This document shows, one piece after another, positions 1-10,844 of a stretch of DNA of 33,069 bases. The notes below the pieces were generated by a model, which had not been told where the DNA came from, searched no databases, and worked only from the letters and a program-made list of their open reading frames with translations. Position numbers and translations under genes: made by a program. The number at the start of each line of letters is the position of its first letter. The first letter of the stretch is position 1. This stretch comes from Larix sibirica (lineage: Eukaryota > Streptophyta > Pinopsida > Pinales > Pinaceae). Where the stretch lies: contig NWUY0300008949.1 of the NCBI GenBank assembly GCA_004151065.3, positions 22,509 through 55,577 on the forward strand, written 5' to 3'.

Positions 1-780
1 ATGTAAAAGTATTATCATGGCCACTTTGAAAGTGACGATAGTTACAACTATATACTATCTGTATCTATCCTACATTCATTAATCTATTCGTTGGTTTTTT
101 TTTTATAATCCTAAGATCATTGTAACATTACCTATGCCACATTAATGTTATGCATTTTACGGTCTAAATACTATGTAAAAGGGTTTGATAAAAAGGTGTT
201 CTATGTAAACGGTTCGATATTAATGACTATTAACAAGGGTTAGTTAAAGACATAATACGTAACCCTTTTATATTATAGTGGTAAGGTCTTACCATGTTTA
301 ATGGACGAGACATTAACATCGACTATGGTTACGATGTCAGGTACTACGTACACTTGAGCAAAGATAGTTTGACCTTTGATGAAAAGGAAGCCAAGCTAAA
401 CTATGGTTGTAGACCAAATCATTTAACCGTGAAGTTGATTGTGATGGAAAACTCCACGTATGATGGTAGCTATAATAATTAAAGTGCATTTAAGGTGAGT
501 TTGGTGGAATGCTTATTGGCATCCATCGTGGTTGTCTTCATGTGGTGTTTCTTGGGAGTGGTAATACCCTAACTGCCTTGGGAGCTACTTCGACAATAGC
601 ATACCTATGCATTCAATTGTTTGCAGTTAGTGGGGTTTGGAGAGGCCGACATCCCTGCGAAACTCTAGGGTTTGTAACAGGGTTTTCGGGAGGCACCTCT
701 CCCAGGTTCGATACCACGACCTGCAGCTTGTATACTTCTAAGAGTCGAGCCCTTCCATTGCTAAGTTACTAGTGGGTTAT

Positions 781-1025
781 ATGACTCTGGTTCTCGTCGG
801 TTACAGGAGTATTCAGTCCAGAAGCAAGCTTTTCTTTGCAATGTAAGTTGAAATTCCTTTCTTATCATTTCCCAAAAGTTAATAATGTTGTAGCTGCATA
901 TAATCAAGTTTGAGATTCATATTCTAAAATGTAACCACACTGTGTGTTTTTATGGCAGGAAACTCCTCGGTTTGGGTTTTAAATATTACCATACTAAGGA
1001 TGAAGTTGGGATTGAAAACTGGTAA
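781..1025 (+). other. Possible spliced mini-ORF (two exons, 42 codons)
   Basis: A donor-like GTAAGT at 843 and an acceptor after a T-rich run (TTTTTATGGCAG, ending at 958) bound a 116-nt candidate intron. Joining 781-842 to 959-1025 gives an ATG-to-TAA frame of 42 codons. The product is hydrophobic and basic at its start and has no known motif. A GT...AG pair around a short open frame can occur by chance, so this is only a lead. It would need transcript support. Confidence 0.12.
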
Positions 1026-1099
1026 GACTCGGTGATTACCTATAGGTGCATCCTAGCAAGAATGTCGGTCCTTGTCTGGTTTTAGCCGAATAATCGGTT

Positions 1100-1130
1100 T
1101 TGGTTTTAGCTTGGTTTTAGCTTGGTTTTA
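1100..1130 (+). repeat. Short tandem repeat, 11-bp unit
   Basis: The unit TTGGTTTTAGC occurs at 1100-1110 and 1111-1121, with a partial third copy at 1122-1130. It is a minor local duplication with no visible function. Confidence 0.85.
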
Positions 1131-2394
1131 CCAGCGTTGTCAACTTCTTTTAAGCCATATGGCAAAAAGGTAGGGAGGATAGAATCCTCAACCTGCCTCT
1201 GTGTGGGCTCTTTAATGTTTTTCTGTGTTTATAACTGATGAAGAGTTACAGTTTTGCTCGAGGGGTTTCACCCTCGGTACTTGGTAAAATGTAAAGGTTA
1301 GGGTTTTAGAAGCCCAACTTTGTTTATAAAATACAGTTGGATTTTTTTAGCATTTAGACCTCATGTTGTTTACTTTAGGGATATTGCGTTTTTAAAGGGA
1401 TAAATGCTATCGGTTTTATGTATTGATTAACTGAAGTCTTTAAGTTTTTAAAGAGAAGGAAGCTCTCGGCAATGTTATTTTGATAGACTGTTTGGTAACC
1501 AATCCAGCATTCGTCGATGTTTTAAAAATGTTAAAAAAAAAGTATTTGAATGGATAGCTAGTGACTAGTATTGAAGCTTGAAATCAATGGTTGCTAAAAT
1601 ATTTACGTTTTGTGATAACACCCTTCACTGTGGGTGAAATAATGCAATGTAAGTGTTATAAAATGTTTTGTTATCAAAGGTTGTGAGCCTTGTTTTGGAA
1701 ACCCTACCGAGAATGGTTTATTTGTTTTGATTAATTAAGGGTTATGGCCGTAAGGCTAGTGGTGAAACCCTACCCAATACCAAATGTTGTTGTAGTTTTT
1801 ATGATAGAAGTTACGGGTTTCGACCCCTGTGTTGGTTGTGTAGCCTGTAAGGATTAAACTGTAAGGGGCAGTCTTCGTGTGAGTCAAGTTCTGTCTTGGA
1901 AATTCTGTTTCGTTTTGCTAAATGATGAAATGTTAACTTAGTGTTATTTTGTAACTAGCTAGGGTTGAAACTTGGGACATTCATCCTAAATCAGAGTTGT
2001 TTTGTATTTTTAAAATAAAGTAATGCATCAAGGATAAATAAATGAAATGATACTATTGGTGTTGTATAGTAGATATATTCGGTTTCGATCTACCTTGTTT
2101 TATATTAATATATACTATGTGTCTCGATACTGTTAAAATTAAAAAGGCAGAAAGCTAAGATATCTTAGTAGGATTTGTATTTGAAAGAATATAAATTATT
2201 TGTCTTTTGAAAAATAAAAGATTTACCTTCAACTGTACTTAGGGTTTTGTACAGAATGCATGGAAATGTTTATGATGAAATGCAAAGAGATGAAAACATT
2301 GTTTTTAGTATTAAATTCCTAAAAGAAATCCTTTTATGAAGAAAACAGGTGTACTGTTATGAATGAATCTATTTATGAGATATTACAGAGACTN

Positions 2395-3389
2395 GCTTCT
2401 TTGCAACGTATTCTTCTGAGACATTCAACTATACAGAGTCTACTAAACATATTCGAGTTGTACTCCTTGTTTTCCTATCAATTTTCTGCTAATATTCCTT
2501 CGACATACCTATTGGAGTGGTTATGGGGTCGGCTACAACCCATTTTTATCGATCCACAAGGATATCATCCATTTTTGTCTTCCAAAGCTCATTTTTTTTT
2601 TCCATTAATCTTTTCAATTTCTATCCTCGAACTATCATCCATTCTTAATGTGAATCAATAATTCTAGAAACTAGGTATTCACCAGATCCAAGACCAAACC
2701 AAAGATGCAACAACAAAAGAGTCCCCTTGAAGCCAAATATAGATATGATACCAACTATTGGGTTCTAATACCTATTATAGTGAGCATGCATGATGATTCT
2801 AAAGTTCAACATATAACAAAAATAACAATGGAACAAAATACAGTCACACATAGTACACAAAAAATTACCCTAGAAACCCCTATACCAGGGAAATCAACAA
2901 ACTAGTGAGATTTACCACTCAGCTATGAATAACAGACTTAACTAATGTTTACAACAATGATTTACAAGTTTTCTACACCTCAATCATGAATTCACTACTC
3001 TTGTACAAGTACTTTTCCTTCTTGCATACATAGCCTTCTACCTTACGTCATATTTATAAATGCAAGCACATACACTAGCTTGTGGTACTCGAGTTAATTG
3101 CTCATTAATGTCAATCCATAACTTCCTAATTGAATGCAGTTATTATGTTATAGTTGACTTGACTAAGTCAACCATAGTTGATCACCCGTTTAGCTTCGTT
3201 GAATCCATGCTCGCTTTATGCTCAACAACTTCCCTATCAACTAGACATGATCAACGACCAGTTGACTATACTAATCGACACTTTGACCAAAATTCTACCA
3301 TATATTTGCTTCAATTCCAATCAACTTGCTACCAGTTGACTATCAAATTTGACCGTTGATTTACATGAAAAGAATATGACATACCCAAC
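2395..3389. other. Unrecognised spacer, possibly old TE sequence
   Basis: No coding region is supported. The open frames at 2359-2661, 2705-2905 and 3060-3359 (+) carry no motif I recognise. The part at 3150-3355 is rich in TTGAC-type words (see findings). A gag or protease remnant of the element that follows would be expected here, but I cannot see one. Confidence 0.45.
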
Positions 3390-3412
3390 ACAAACACCCA
3401 GGTGGCTCAACA

Positions 3413-5800
3413 ATGTACCATCGCCAAACCAAGGATTTTATCCCTCCCAATCACATAGATTGGTTTAAAAATCCTATCCATGCTATAGATTATTTTCAAG
3501 AATGGAATACAGATAAAATTTTCCCCACTATAAAAGTGGATATTTCAATCACCCTTGGTGTTATAGAAAATATCTTAGTTGGATCCTCCTTTTCCCAGCT
3601 ATAGGTGATTGCTTACAAAGCATTATTCCAAGAGTTTCCAGTTATTTTCACCTAATAATACATAGAGATTCCAGGTCTCAATCCTTACATCGTCGAACAT
3701 CACATCGACACATGGCTTGACGCATCACTCGTATGACATAAACAATGGCATGTTCACCCCTCCAAAGCACCTAATATCAAGGAAGAAATCGAAAATACTC
3801 ACCAAGAGAGATTCATTTATCTTATAGCTTACACATCCTGGGTATCAAATCACGTCCCTGTGATAAAACAATAGGGAAACATATGTATATGCATGGAATT
3901 CAAAGACCTTAACCAATCTTTTCCCAAAGACAAATTCCCTACACCTTTTATCAACCAAGTAGTTGACACATGCATCAACCATGGAATCTTGTCCTTCATG
4001 GATATTCAACTACAATCAAATATAGATATGTCAGTAGGATTAATATAAAATGACTTGCACAACACCATGGGGAACCATTTCCTACCACATCATGCATTTT
4101 GGACTAAAAACGATCGGAGCCACATTCAACAGGCAATGTCCTACATCTTCAATGATTTAGCGTGTATCATATTGGCATACCTTGATGACCTACAAAAAAA
4201 GAAAATAAATGCACTGACCACCTCATTGATTTGTGTACCATAAAGGAAAATCCAACTTCCTTCATCGTTTAGTCCCAGATTATGCTACAAAATAATAGGA
4301 ATTTCTATGTCTTCTAAGGAAAGAAGTCCCATTTCAATGAGATGAAGCACAAATGTCTGTCGATGTAGTAGAGAATGCTTTCACTTACTCTCCTCTTATA
4401 TCCCCACCTAACTTTGAAAATTGAGGATTTATCCTTTACATTTAATCATGATCATGTTCTATTGCTAGAGTCCTAGTTCAAAATGATGAATATCAGTGTG
4501 AACACGCCATTTGTTACATAAGATAGAAACTGACAGGACCCCCACTCAACTACATCCTTGATCAGAAATTAACGTTGGATGTGATCCTCTTAGTGAAAAA
4601 ATTGTGACATTACATCTTTCTACACAAAACATCAGTGATCACAAACTCTAACCCAATGAAGTACATACTAATTCGATGACTTATCAATGATAAGTTCACT
4701 AGTTGGATCGTTATTCTTTAATAATTCAATCTAGAGTTTGTAACACCAAAAAGAAAAAAATCTGTGTCCCTCATCAAGCTCATCACTGATCTCCCAACCA
4801 TCGCAGTGGTACCCCCAACCATCGTTTGTCCTTCTCTCTTCAAAGATTGCATCCATGTCATCAAAATATGTGGAAACTAACATATCTTCTCTAGAAAAAC
4901 CAATGCCCCCCTTGCCCCTTTTCATCTAGTCATTATGACTAGCCCCTTCTATAAGTGAGACATTGACATCATGTAATGTTTTCCCACATCAACTTAAGGC
5001 CATAAGTATACCATTATTTCCATTGATTACTTTACCAAGTGGGTTGAGGAAATTCCCACTTTCAACAACACCAGTGCCACAACTACTTGGTTCTTATTTA
5101 ACCACGTCATCACATGGTTTGGTGTACCAAACCAATTGGTCTATAAAAATGGAAATCATTTCCAAAATGATATTTTCCAAGATTAATCATTCCTACTAGG
5201 GTTCAAACATAAATTCTCCTCCCCTTACTATTTGCAAGCCAATGGCCAAGTATAGTTCGTCAAAAAAATCCTCAAAAGCATGCTCCAATGGACAATCAAT
5301 AACAACAAAATTAATTGGCATCACATGCTATTCTCAACACTATGGATATACATGAATTATGTTAAGACTGCTGATAGGATTCACTCCTTTTCACCTCGTT
5401 CATGGCATCGAAGAAGTATTACCCATTGAATGCCAAATCCCTGCACTTCAAACCATGGTAGAATTTTTACTAGATATACATTAGAGAAGAAATTACTCTC
5501 TTTGTAACACCTTGTTGAGGAGCATCATGAATCATTACAACAAACGAGTCCATGAAGCTACGTACCAAATCCCATTATGATCGCCATGTTCATCCTCGCA
5601 TATTTTGCGAAGGTGATATTTTCCTCATCTTCGATGCTTGAAAGGGAAACAAGATAGGTTTGGGTAAGTTCGTCCCCATGTGGAAAGGACCTTACATTTG
5701 TCAAGCATTGTCTACCTAAAGGATCATATGTGTTGGGTTATCCCGAAGGAGGTTTTTTAAACAACTTGGTCATTGGCTTGTACCTAAAGAATTTATTCCA
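3413..5800 (+). pseudogene. Ty3/gypsy pol remnant (RT, RNase H, integrase), copy A
   Basis: Pol makes the DNA copy and inserts it; this one is dead. One frame runs from 3413 to about 4020 with stops at 3602, 3653, 3656, 3737 and 3870. It shows IPGLNP (about 3668), YTSWVSN (about 3829), FPKDKFPTPF (about 3922) and SFMD (about 3994). After a frameshift TTPWGT follows at 4059, and the catalytic-loop motif YLDD lies at 4178-4189. About 181 bp of the RT-RNase H connection present in copy B is missing at 4242. RNase H traces run from about 4430 to 4790 and integrase from about 4960 to 5500. The integrase has SIDYFTKW (first Asp codon 5025-5027), but the second Asp position reads AAA (5155-5157) and the catalytic Glu position is TAG (5253-5255). 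The C-terminal part (KIGLGKFVPMWKGPYI, then GLYLK) ends near 5790. Confidence 0.85.
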
Positions 5801-6440
5801 ATAGTCACAAGATGGGGACGACTGTGCAAATGCATGAAAATATATCTTAGATAAGTCACATTGGTTGCTAGCACCACCAACCATGTGACAGGTTCCACAA
5901 AACCATCACACACTGGATGACATTCCACCCACCATCTGCATTGTCCCTTTCATTAAGCAAGTTGTAGACCATATAATTTTATTTCTTTAGTTAATATTTT
6001 CTTGGTTTAAAACATGATGTATGACCAAGATTTTGTTTAATTTGCAAATGAATAGCAATGCATATTATTTCATTGCCTTTGCTAATGGTGATAGTCATTT
6101 GTCAAAGAATCTCGCATCCACCACTTGGGCCATCAATGCCCCGATGCATTCCATCTACCACACAGGTGGAGCATGCCTTGATCCGACCACTAATAACCAA
6201 GTAGAATAAGATGTCAACATTGGATTATTGGTCAATGCCATCCACATTGGCATTCGACATATTCACGTCCATCTCAATTCTCAACTCCGCATCACATAGT
6301 TTAACAATGTTTTTCGTTTATGTAATCCACACCTTTCACAAATTCCTAAGAGTGTAGGTCCTAGTCCAACACTTTGAAACAATCAAATTCATACATGTCC
6401 CTAGGAGTGTTGACATTTTGTAGATCATATTGCTATCAAA

Positions 6441-6570
6441 TTCCTATATTGGCACATATTACAGTGACAGTCTATTTGATCAATCAAAGGAAATAAAATA
6501 TAAAGTCCTAGATTGGCATTTATTACATTGACAGTCCATCTAATCAATCAAAGGAAATAAAATGTATGCT
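6441..6570. repeat. 64-bp tandem duplication in copy A
   Basis: Two diverged units lie at about 6441-6504 and 6505-6570. Both contain a TTGGCA word, a GACAGTC word and AATCAATCAAAGGAAATAAA, at a period of 64 bp. The same pair is present in copy B (13719-13848) and in copy C (about 28605-28735), so the duplication is older than the split of the three copies. Confidence 0.8.
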
Positions 6571-6688
6571 TTGACCATACAATTTATTCTATAGTCATCA
6601 ACTATAATCAACTAAAAGAATACAACATCACATACATCATAATATGCATCTTAAACAAAAATAGATAATCCAGGAAAGCCACAAAAAA

Positions 6689-6709
6689 TGGTGTGTGTGT
6701 GTGTGTGTG
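6689..6709. repeat. GT dinucleotide microsatellite, copy A
   Basis: About nine GT units follow an A-rich run. Copy B has the same length at 13967-13987, while copy C has a shorter tract near 28837-28850. An identical microsatellite length between A and B is unusual for independent old copies. Confidence 0.9.
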
Positions 6710-6853
6710 ATGAAATATGTAATGTACATCAACTGCCTCATTGATAGTGTATAAAAAATTCCTTATGGGTTACTTCAAAAATTGCCTCCCATAGGCCACA
6801 TCCATACATATACAAAAGGGATCCTTCACTTGTACAAAAATGACCTCAACAAC

Positions 6854-7045
6854 TCAACACATCATATAAATACATCTCTTGTTGGTGGAGGATGTATCCC
6901 ATAGATAGCCAATGGGGGCACTTCCTCCACATGAGGTACTAGTGGTGGTGGTCCTACTACTATTGTTGGTGGTGGTGGCAGGCCCTACCTTGTTTCTCTC
7001 ACCCAATGACCTACAACTACAATTCAACGCATCAATGTGTTCCAC
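6854..7045 (-). pseudogene. Antisense frame fragment, Thr/Ser-rich, copy A
   Basis: A 63-codon minus-strand frame that stays open upstream to about 7090. It begins with HIDALN and CRSLGER, then has a Thr/Ser-rich stretch and CGGSAPIGYL. Copy C has a matching frame at 28998-29186 with mostly mild changes (HIDALNRSCRSLGER, CGGSSPIGYL), and copy B matches exactly at 14132-14323. It lies downstream, on the same strand, of the larger antisense frame at 7302-8357 and could be the 3' end of the same ancient antisense gene. Function unknown. Confidence 0.4.
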
Positions 7046-7301
7046 CCCATTTGCAAACCTATCATAAGTTGTAGGTAAGGAACCATATGCTAATCATCAA
7101 GTTCGACAAACTCATGCTCATTGACCCCATCCACTAGGATGGCCATCCATCGCTTAAGATATGCCAAGGTGGAAGCCATATCTACTCCTATAGGGCCACC
7201 TTCACCTGCTAGTCCAACACCACCTGTTGGGCATGGACGCCTACTGGTCTACCCTCCCTTGCTAGTCCCTTGCCCTCTCAATGAAATCATTGATGAGGCT
7301 C

Positions 7302-8357
7302 CTAGGCATGGGGCATGCAAACTTCCATGGGCATTCCAGGAGGCCTCATAGGTCCAATATCTATGCCAAACACAACACATATTAAGTCTGATATATACAT
7401 CACCTTAGCAAAAATACATATGTGATAATGGAAGCAAAAATGATTATAAACATGACCATGATACTCACCTCTAGCATCCCAACCATTGCTTCCAAGTGGG
7501 GACAAATCTAGATCGTAGTGGTAATCCATGCCACTCCATGAATATGGCTTGATCACTATGATCCTTTGTTTCCAAACTAACACGTAGTGAAGTGTGAATA
7601 CATGTGTCACCTCCCCACCACCTGCTATGGGAATCACTGTGCTACAGAAAAGCATTTGACGCTCCCTCAACCCCCTTGGAGGCACCACCACTACCAGATG
7701 AAGGGATAAGATCCACTTAAATAAATAGGAGCATAAGATGCTCCCATAAGTAAAGAATATATGCGTCTTTGCGATGACCTTTGTCATCAGGGCATGCATA
7801 TTGGTCAACAAGAAGTGTTCCAAGGAAACCCATCCCCCTCCCAAAACTTGCTCCACCAAAAGGAGTTTCTCACCAGAAATCTTGTAGGTCCTGAAGACCC
7901 CCAACACTCTAAGTACGATGATCACCACCACCATCACCTTGAGATCCTCCAAAAAAGAGACAACGATGACTCCACCAATCTTGGCACCATGACGACCACC
8001 ACAATATTGGGTAACCATCTAGTCAATGGTCCTCTAACCACCTAGGGTTGGATGCATCTCCTCCTGGATCCCCCGTATTGGTAACCCCCTTAGAAAGTAT
8101 ATATCATGTTTCTCAAGCATCACCCTCTTGTCTCCAACTAGAAAATAACCATGCTGGCAATCCAACATCCACAACAACTCCCACATGAGGTTCTCACTGG
8201 ACCTCATCATTGAGCAAAACACGAATTTTAACAACCCTACATCTTGTAGGTGTTGATGAAATACAAGTTCGTTCTTGACATTCTCCAACAATGCATTGTA
8301 GTGGCACTTATGTTCCTCAATAACCATTTCTACCAAAAAGCAAGTCAAGAAAGCATG
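7302..8357 (-). pseudogene. Long antisense ORF (aORF-like) of the gypsy element, copy A
   Basis: One minus-strand frame of about 350 codons spans 8357 to 7302, broken only by two TAG codons three codons apart near 8034 and 8019. The first part (about 104 codons) includes HYNALL, ELVFHQHLQ, MWELLWMLD, VMLEKHDIYFLRGLPIRG and ends PTLGG. The second part (238 codons) includes YCGGRHGAKIGGV, SFLEDLKVMVVVIIVLRVLG, LLLVEQVLGG, LLTNMHALMTK, FFTYGSILCSYLF and YSWSGMDYHYD. There is no ATG at the extreme 5' end; the first in-frame ATG is about ten codons in (VEMVIEEH). Antisense extra ORFs between pol and the 3' LTR are known in plant Tat elements, but their function is not established. Copy C keeps the first part with mostly conservative changes. 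Confidence 0.6.
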
Positions 8358-8890
8358 TTAGTACTCAAACCAAGATCCAAAAATCACAAAAAACCACGTG
8401 ACTCTTTCCTAAAAAGTCATGATAAACCACATGGGTCCATCATACCCATGCACTTTACCCACGTTGGAAACCAGTTCCATCAATTGTGTGACCACACAAG
8501 TATAGGACCCATAGTTGCATAGATAAGCCACACAGGGGTACATGATTCAACTGTGTGACTGTCCCATGAACAGTCGCACGGTTAAGACACGCGGTTGAGC
8601 CATGTATCTCTCACATGAGGTGTGGCTCTCAAAGGAATACTTGTAAGTTTTTACATGATTGTTCCTTTGAAATCCATGCGATCAGACAAAACCCCCTCCT
8701 ATTGGTCATATGGCTCACTAGGGAACCTAAAGGAAAAGTTAAATCGACAAAAATCAAGATCTAGACATGACAGTTAACTGCAATTCATGGAACCAAAATC
8801 CATTGGTCCAATCTCCCAAAAATAACCAAAAATATCCTAGGTCATCAAAATATCGAACGGTATAAATGCTTTTGAGTTGTAGGCCCCACC
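8358..8890. other. Leader region of the antisense frame, copy A
   Basis: No coding frame is supported. If the TATA-like palindrome at 8891 drives the minus strand, this would be the 5' leader of the antisense transcript. It contains the wobble-paired hairpin at 8549-8583 and a weaker pairing of GAGCCA with TGGCTC at about 8595-8630. Confidence 0.4.
8549..8583 (+). other. 14-bp stem hairpin with two G-U wobbles, copy A
   Basis: AACTGTGTGACTGT (8549-8562) pairs with ACAGTCGCACGGTT (8570-8583) around a seven-base loop. Read as + RNA, all 14 pairs form, two of them as U-G wobbles. The same hairpin is at 15827-15861 in copy B. Copy C keeps it in weaker form near 30708-30742. Confidence 0.7.
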
Positions 8891-8902
8891 CCTATTTATA
8901 GG
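8891..8902 (-). promoter_or_regulatory. TATA-like palindrome CCTATTTATAGG, copy A
   Basis: The 12-bp palindrome reads CCTATAAATAGG on the minus strand, which contains the canonical TATAAATA box. It lies about 535 bp upstream of the antisense frame at 8357. The core and its flanks, from TGTAGGCCCCACC through GGCCAAATCA, are the same in copy B (16170) and copy C (31050), although nearby bases vary. Being a palindrome it could also act on +. Promoter activity is inferred only. Confidence 0.45.
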
Positions 8903-10840
8903 CCAAATCAGCCAAGTTTCAACAACCCCATTTGGGAGATACATAGCTCTGTTTGAAAAATCATTAACATCATCGCTATCGATATCATGAGCTCTTCAAC
9001 ACGGTACCATTTGTTTTATTTCCCTAAAACTTCATTTAAGATTCATTTTTCGACCATTTGTCCAGTTATTGTAAGTCTCCTGCCAGTTATGTTTGCACTG
9101 AAAAATTTCTTATCATCAACATTATTATGCTTTGGTGTTTGCATGATGTATGCATGATTTTCACTAGGAAGTATATTCCTCCTCGACAAAAGGTGCACTA
9201 GCCCCACTCATAGGTATATAATCTTGACCTTGCATATAGGCAATGTATTGGCTCTTCAGTTTACATTGCACTTATCCAGTTATCCCGTTGATATCCATAA
9301 GGACCCCATCTGCTGGTAAATGAAATCACCACTCAGAATGTTATTATCATGAAATATCATAACCCCCCATGTGTGTGCACACCATCACAACCCCCTAATA
9401 TTCTAACACCCATGATATCGAACCATTAAGTTCCTGGAATCTGATAATTCACCATGTATTCCAAGTAAAACCACAATTCATCTCCTTGCATCTTGTTTTC
9501 CCCCCTCTCAGATTCCCCGACACGAGTTGCAGTCATGATTCACATACAACCTCTCATCCACATCATGATAAATTGACCATCTTCATTTCTATCCATATCA
9601 ACAACCTCTAAGAACACCATAAAGGGGACCTACCCTCTACACACACAAATATCATTCAATCATCCCAATAGGGAATCTCTACATGGTACTTATTCATTGG
9701 GCACCCATCTACTCGTCTGTATAAAACATCCACATAACTCTTTATGTATAAATTGGTTCCTTGACTCACTCAAAATGTGGGAACCCCATCACATTATATT
9801 ATTTGTTTGGAAACACACGCCAGTCACCCTTGACTGACGTACTTATGTCCACACCCAGTCAACACCTTCAGTTTTCTCATCCAAATTCACTACCTCATCA
9901 TGTGTCATCATATGAAAAAACCCACCTAAAAGAAACCAATTTGTAGTCTATTCACCCTTATCACACCCTGCATTGTCATTTGAATACTGTTTTCGTACAC
10001 GAGTCACCCGATTTACTCTAATCAAGGGAATTCATAAGCCCCATGCTTACTAGCATGTATTGTTTAAGTTTTATCAGTCTTATAGTTGGTTACAAAATGA
10101 TCTTGGTTCTCAGGATAAGACCCTTGTCTCACCACCCACTTCAGCTCGCATTGACGTCGAATCCCTTTATTTTGAGAGTTAAAGCAGTTATGATTATAGC
10201 TTGGGTTCCCTTCTCATCACAATAAGGTTTCACCTCAAACGAAGCAAAAAGAGTCATCATTTATTTCTACCTTAGTAGTCTCCCCTATGTTTGACATCAA
10301 CAAGTTCATCACATCAAGGGGAGTTGTATGTTCTAGAGGTAGCAATGTTCACATTTATGATTAAAGATAGTTATCCATGTATGACATAAGTAGATTTTCC
10401 ATTCGACAACTTCATCATTATTCAGGTCCCCCACCCCAGTGGGGTGTTCGCAATCATCAACAACTCCTCTCCTCTGGAATCATCAACATCATCAATAGTC
10501 CAAGATGCATTTACTCATGATGGGATCGAAGCCACCTTTATCCTTGTATATAACAATTCATAGAGATGACCCCTCAATATCCTCTTATTGTAATCTAGTT
10601 TGACAAAATTTCAAGAGCATAGGGATGTGTATCTCATTTGTATAAACAATCATCTTTTTATTTATGTCTCACCTATTAGTTACCTGCTTCAATGGTCACA
10701 ACCAACCTGCTCCCTATGGGTATTCCTTTACTCTCAACAATTGAAAGCTTACTATCACAATTCATAATATCAAGATGAGGGAAAGATACAATGATGTCTT
10801 TCATCTATACAAGTCGCTCCTAACCTCACACATTAGGGGG
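8903..10840. other. 3' region of copy A, no gene seen
   Basis: About 1.9 kb shared with copies B (16182-18100) and C (31062-32980) at roughly nine matches in ten by eye. I see no coding frame with a recognisable motif. The small open frames differ between copies, which argues against coding. It could be a long 3' untranslated region or part of a longer LTR than the one proposed here. Confidence 0.5.
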
Positions 10841-10844
10841 CATC

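Larger units (their letters stand above)
1..2393. other. Unrecognised AT-rich DNA, no supported gene
   Basis: I see no recognisable gene here. The open frames at 294-482 and 509-772 (+) have no motif I know and are of a length expected by chance in decayed DNA. The stretch is T-rich on + from about 840 to 2350. It contains a short 11-bp tandem repeat near 1100 and a small perfect hairpin at 1259-1276 (CGAGGG, six-base loop, CCCTCG). It could be old retroelement or intron-like sequence. The single N at 2394 may mark a join, because the sequence character changes after it. Confidence 0.5.
5801..6853. other. 3' untranslated part of copy A, no gene
   Basis: No coding frame is supported between the pol remnant and the antisense frames. 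The small + frame at 6021-6209 recurs in copy B (13299-13487) and, changed, in copy C (28181-28369). It has no known motif and probably reflects shared ancestry only. The stretch carries a 64-bp tandem duplication and a GT microsatellite, each listed separately. Confidence 0.6.
5372..8737. repeat. Block apparently identical to 12650-16015 (offset 7278)
   Basis: From 5372 to 8737 the sequence matches 12650-16015 at a constant offset of 7278. The encoded reading frames in the two blocks are identical, and the GT microsatellite has the same length. I compared many stretches by eye, not every base. Upstream of 5372 copies A and B differ every few tens of bases, and a one-base indel (extra C at 5371) sits exactly at the edge. 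Differences resume at 8738. Recent gene conversion or placement of one assembly contig twice would both explain it. Confidence 0.85.

Noticed and set aside
695-720. GGTTCGATACC, close to a tRNA T-arm or pol III box B
   Set aside because: No acceptor stem, no anticodon arm and no box A at the right distance, so neither a tRNA nor a SINE is supported.
7761-8045. + strand frame with five His in a row, also at 15039-15323
   Set aside because: It is the complement of the Val/Ile-rich part of the antisense frame (CACCACCACCATCACC opposite GTGATGGTGG) and has no motif of its own.
8985-9020. Minus-strand TGGTACC...AAGAGC resembling an initiator-Met tRNA primer-binding site
   Set aside because: It is on the strand opposite to pol, the match is interrupted by several bases, and copies B and C do not improve it.
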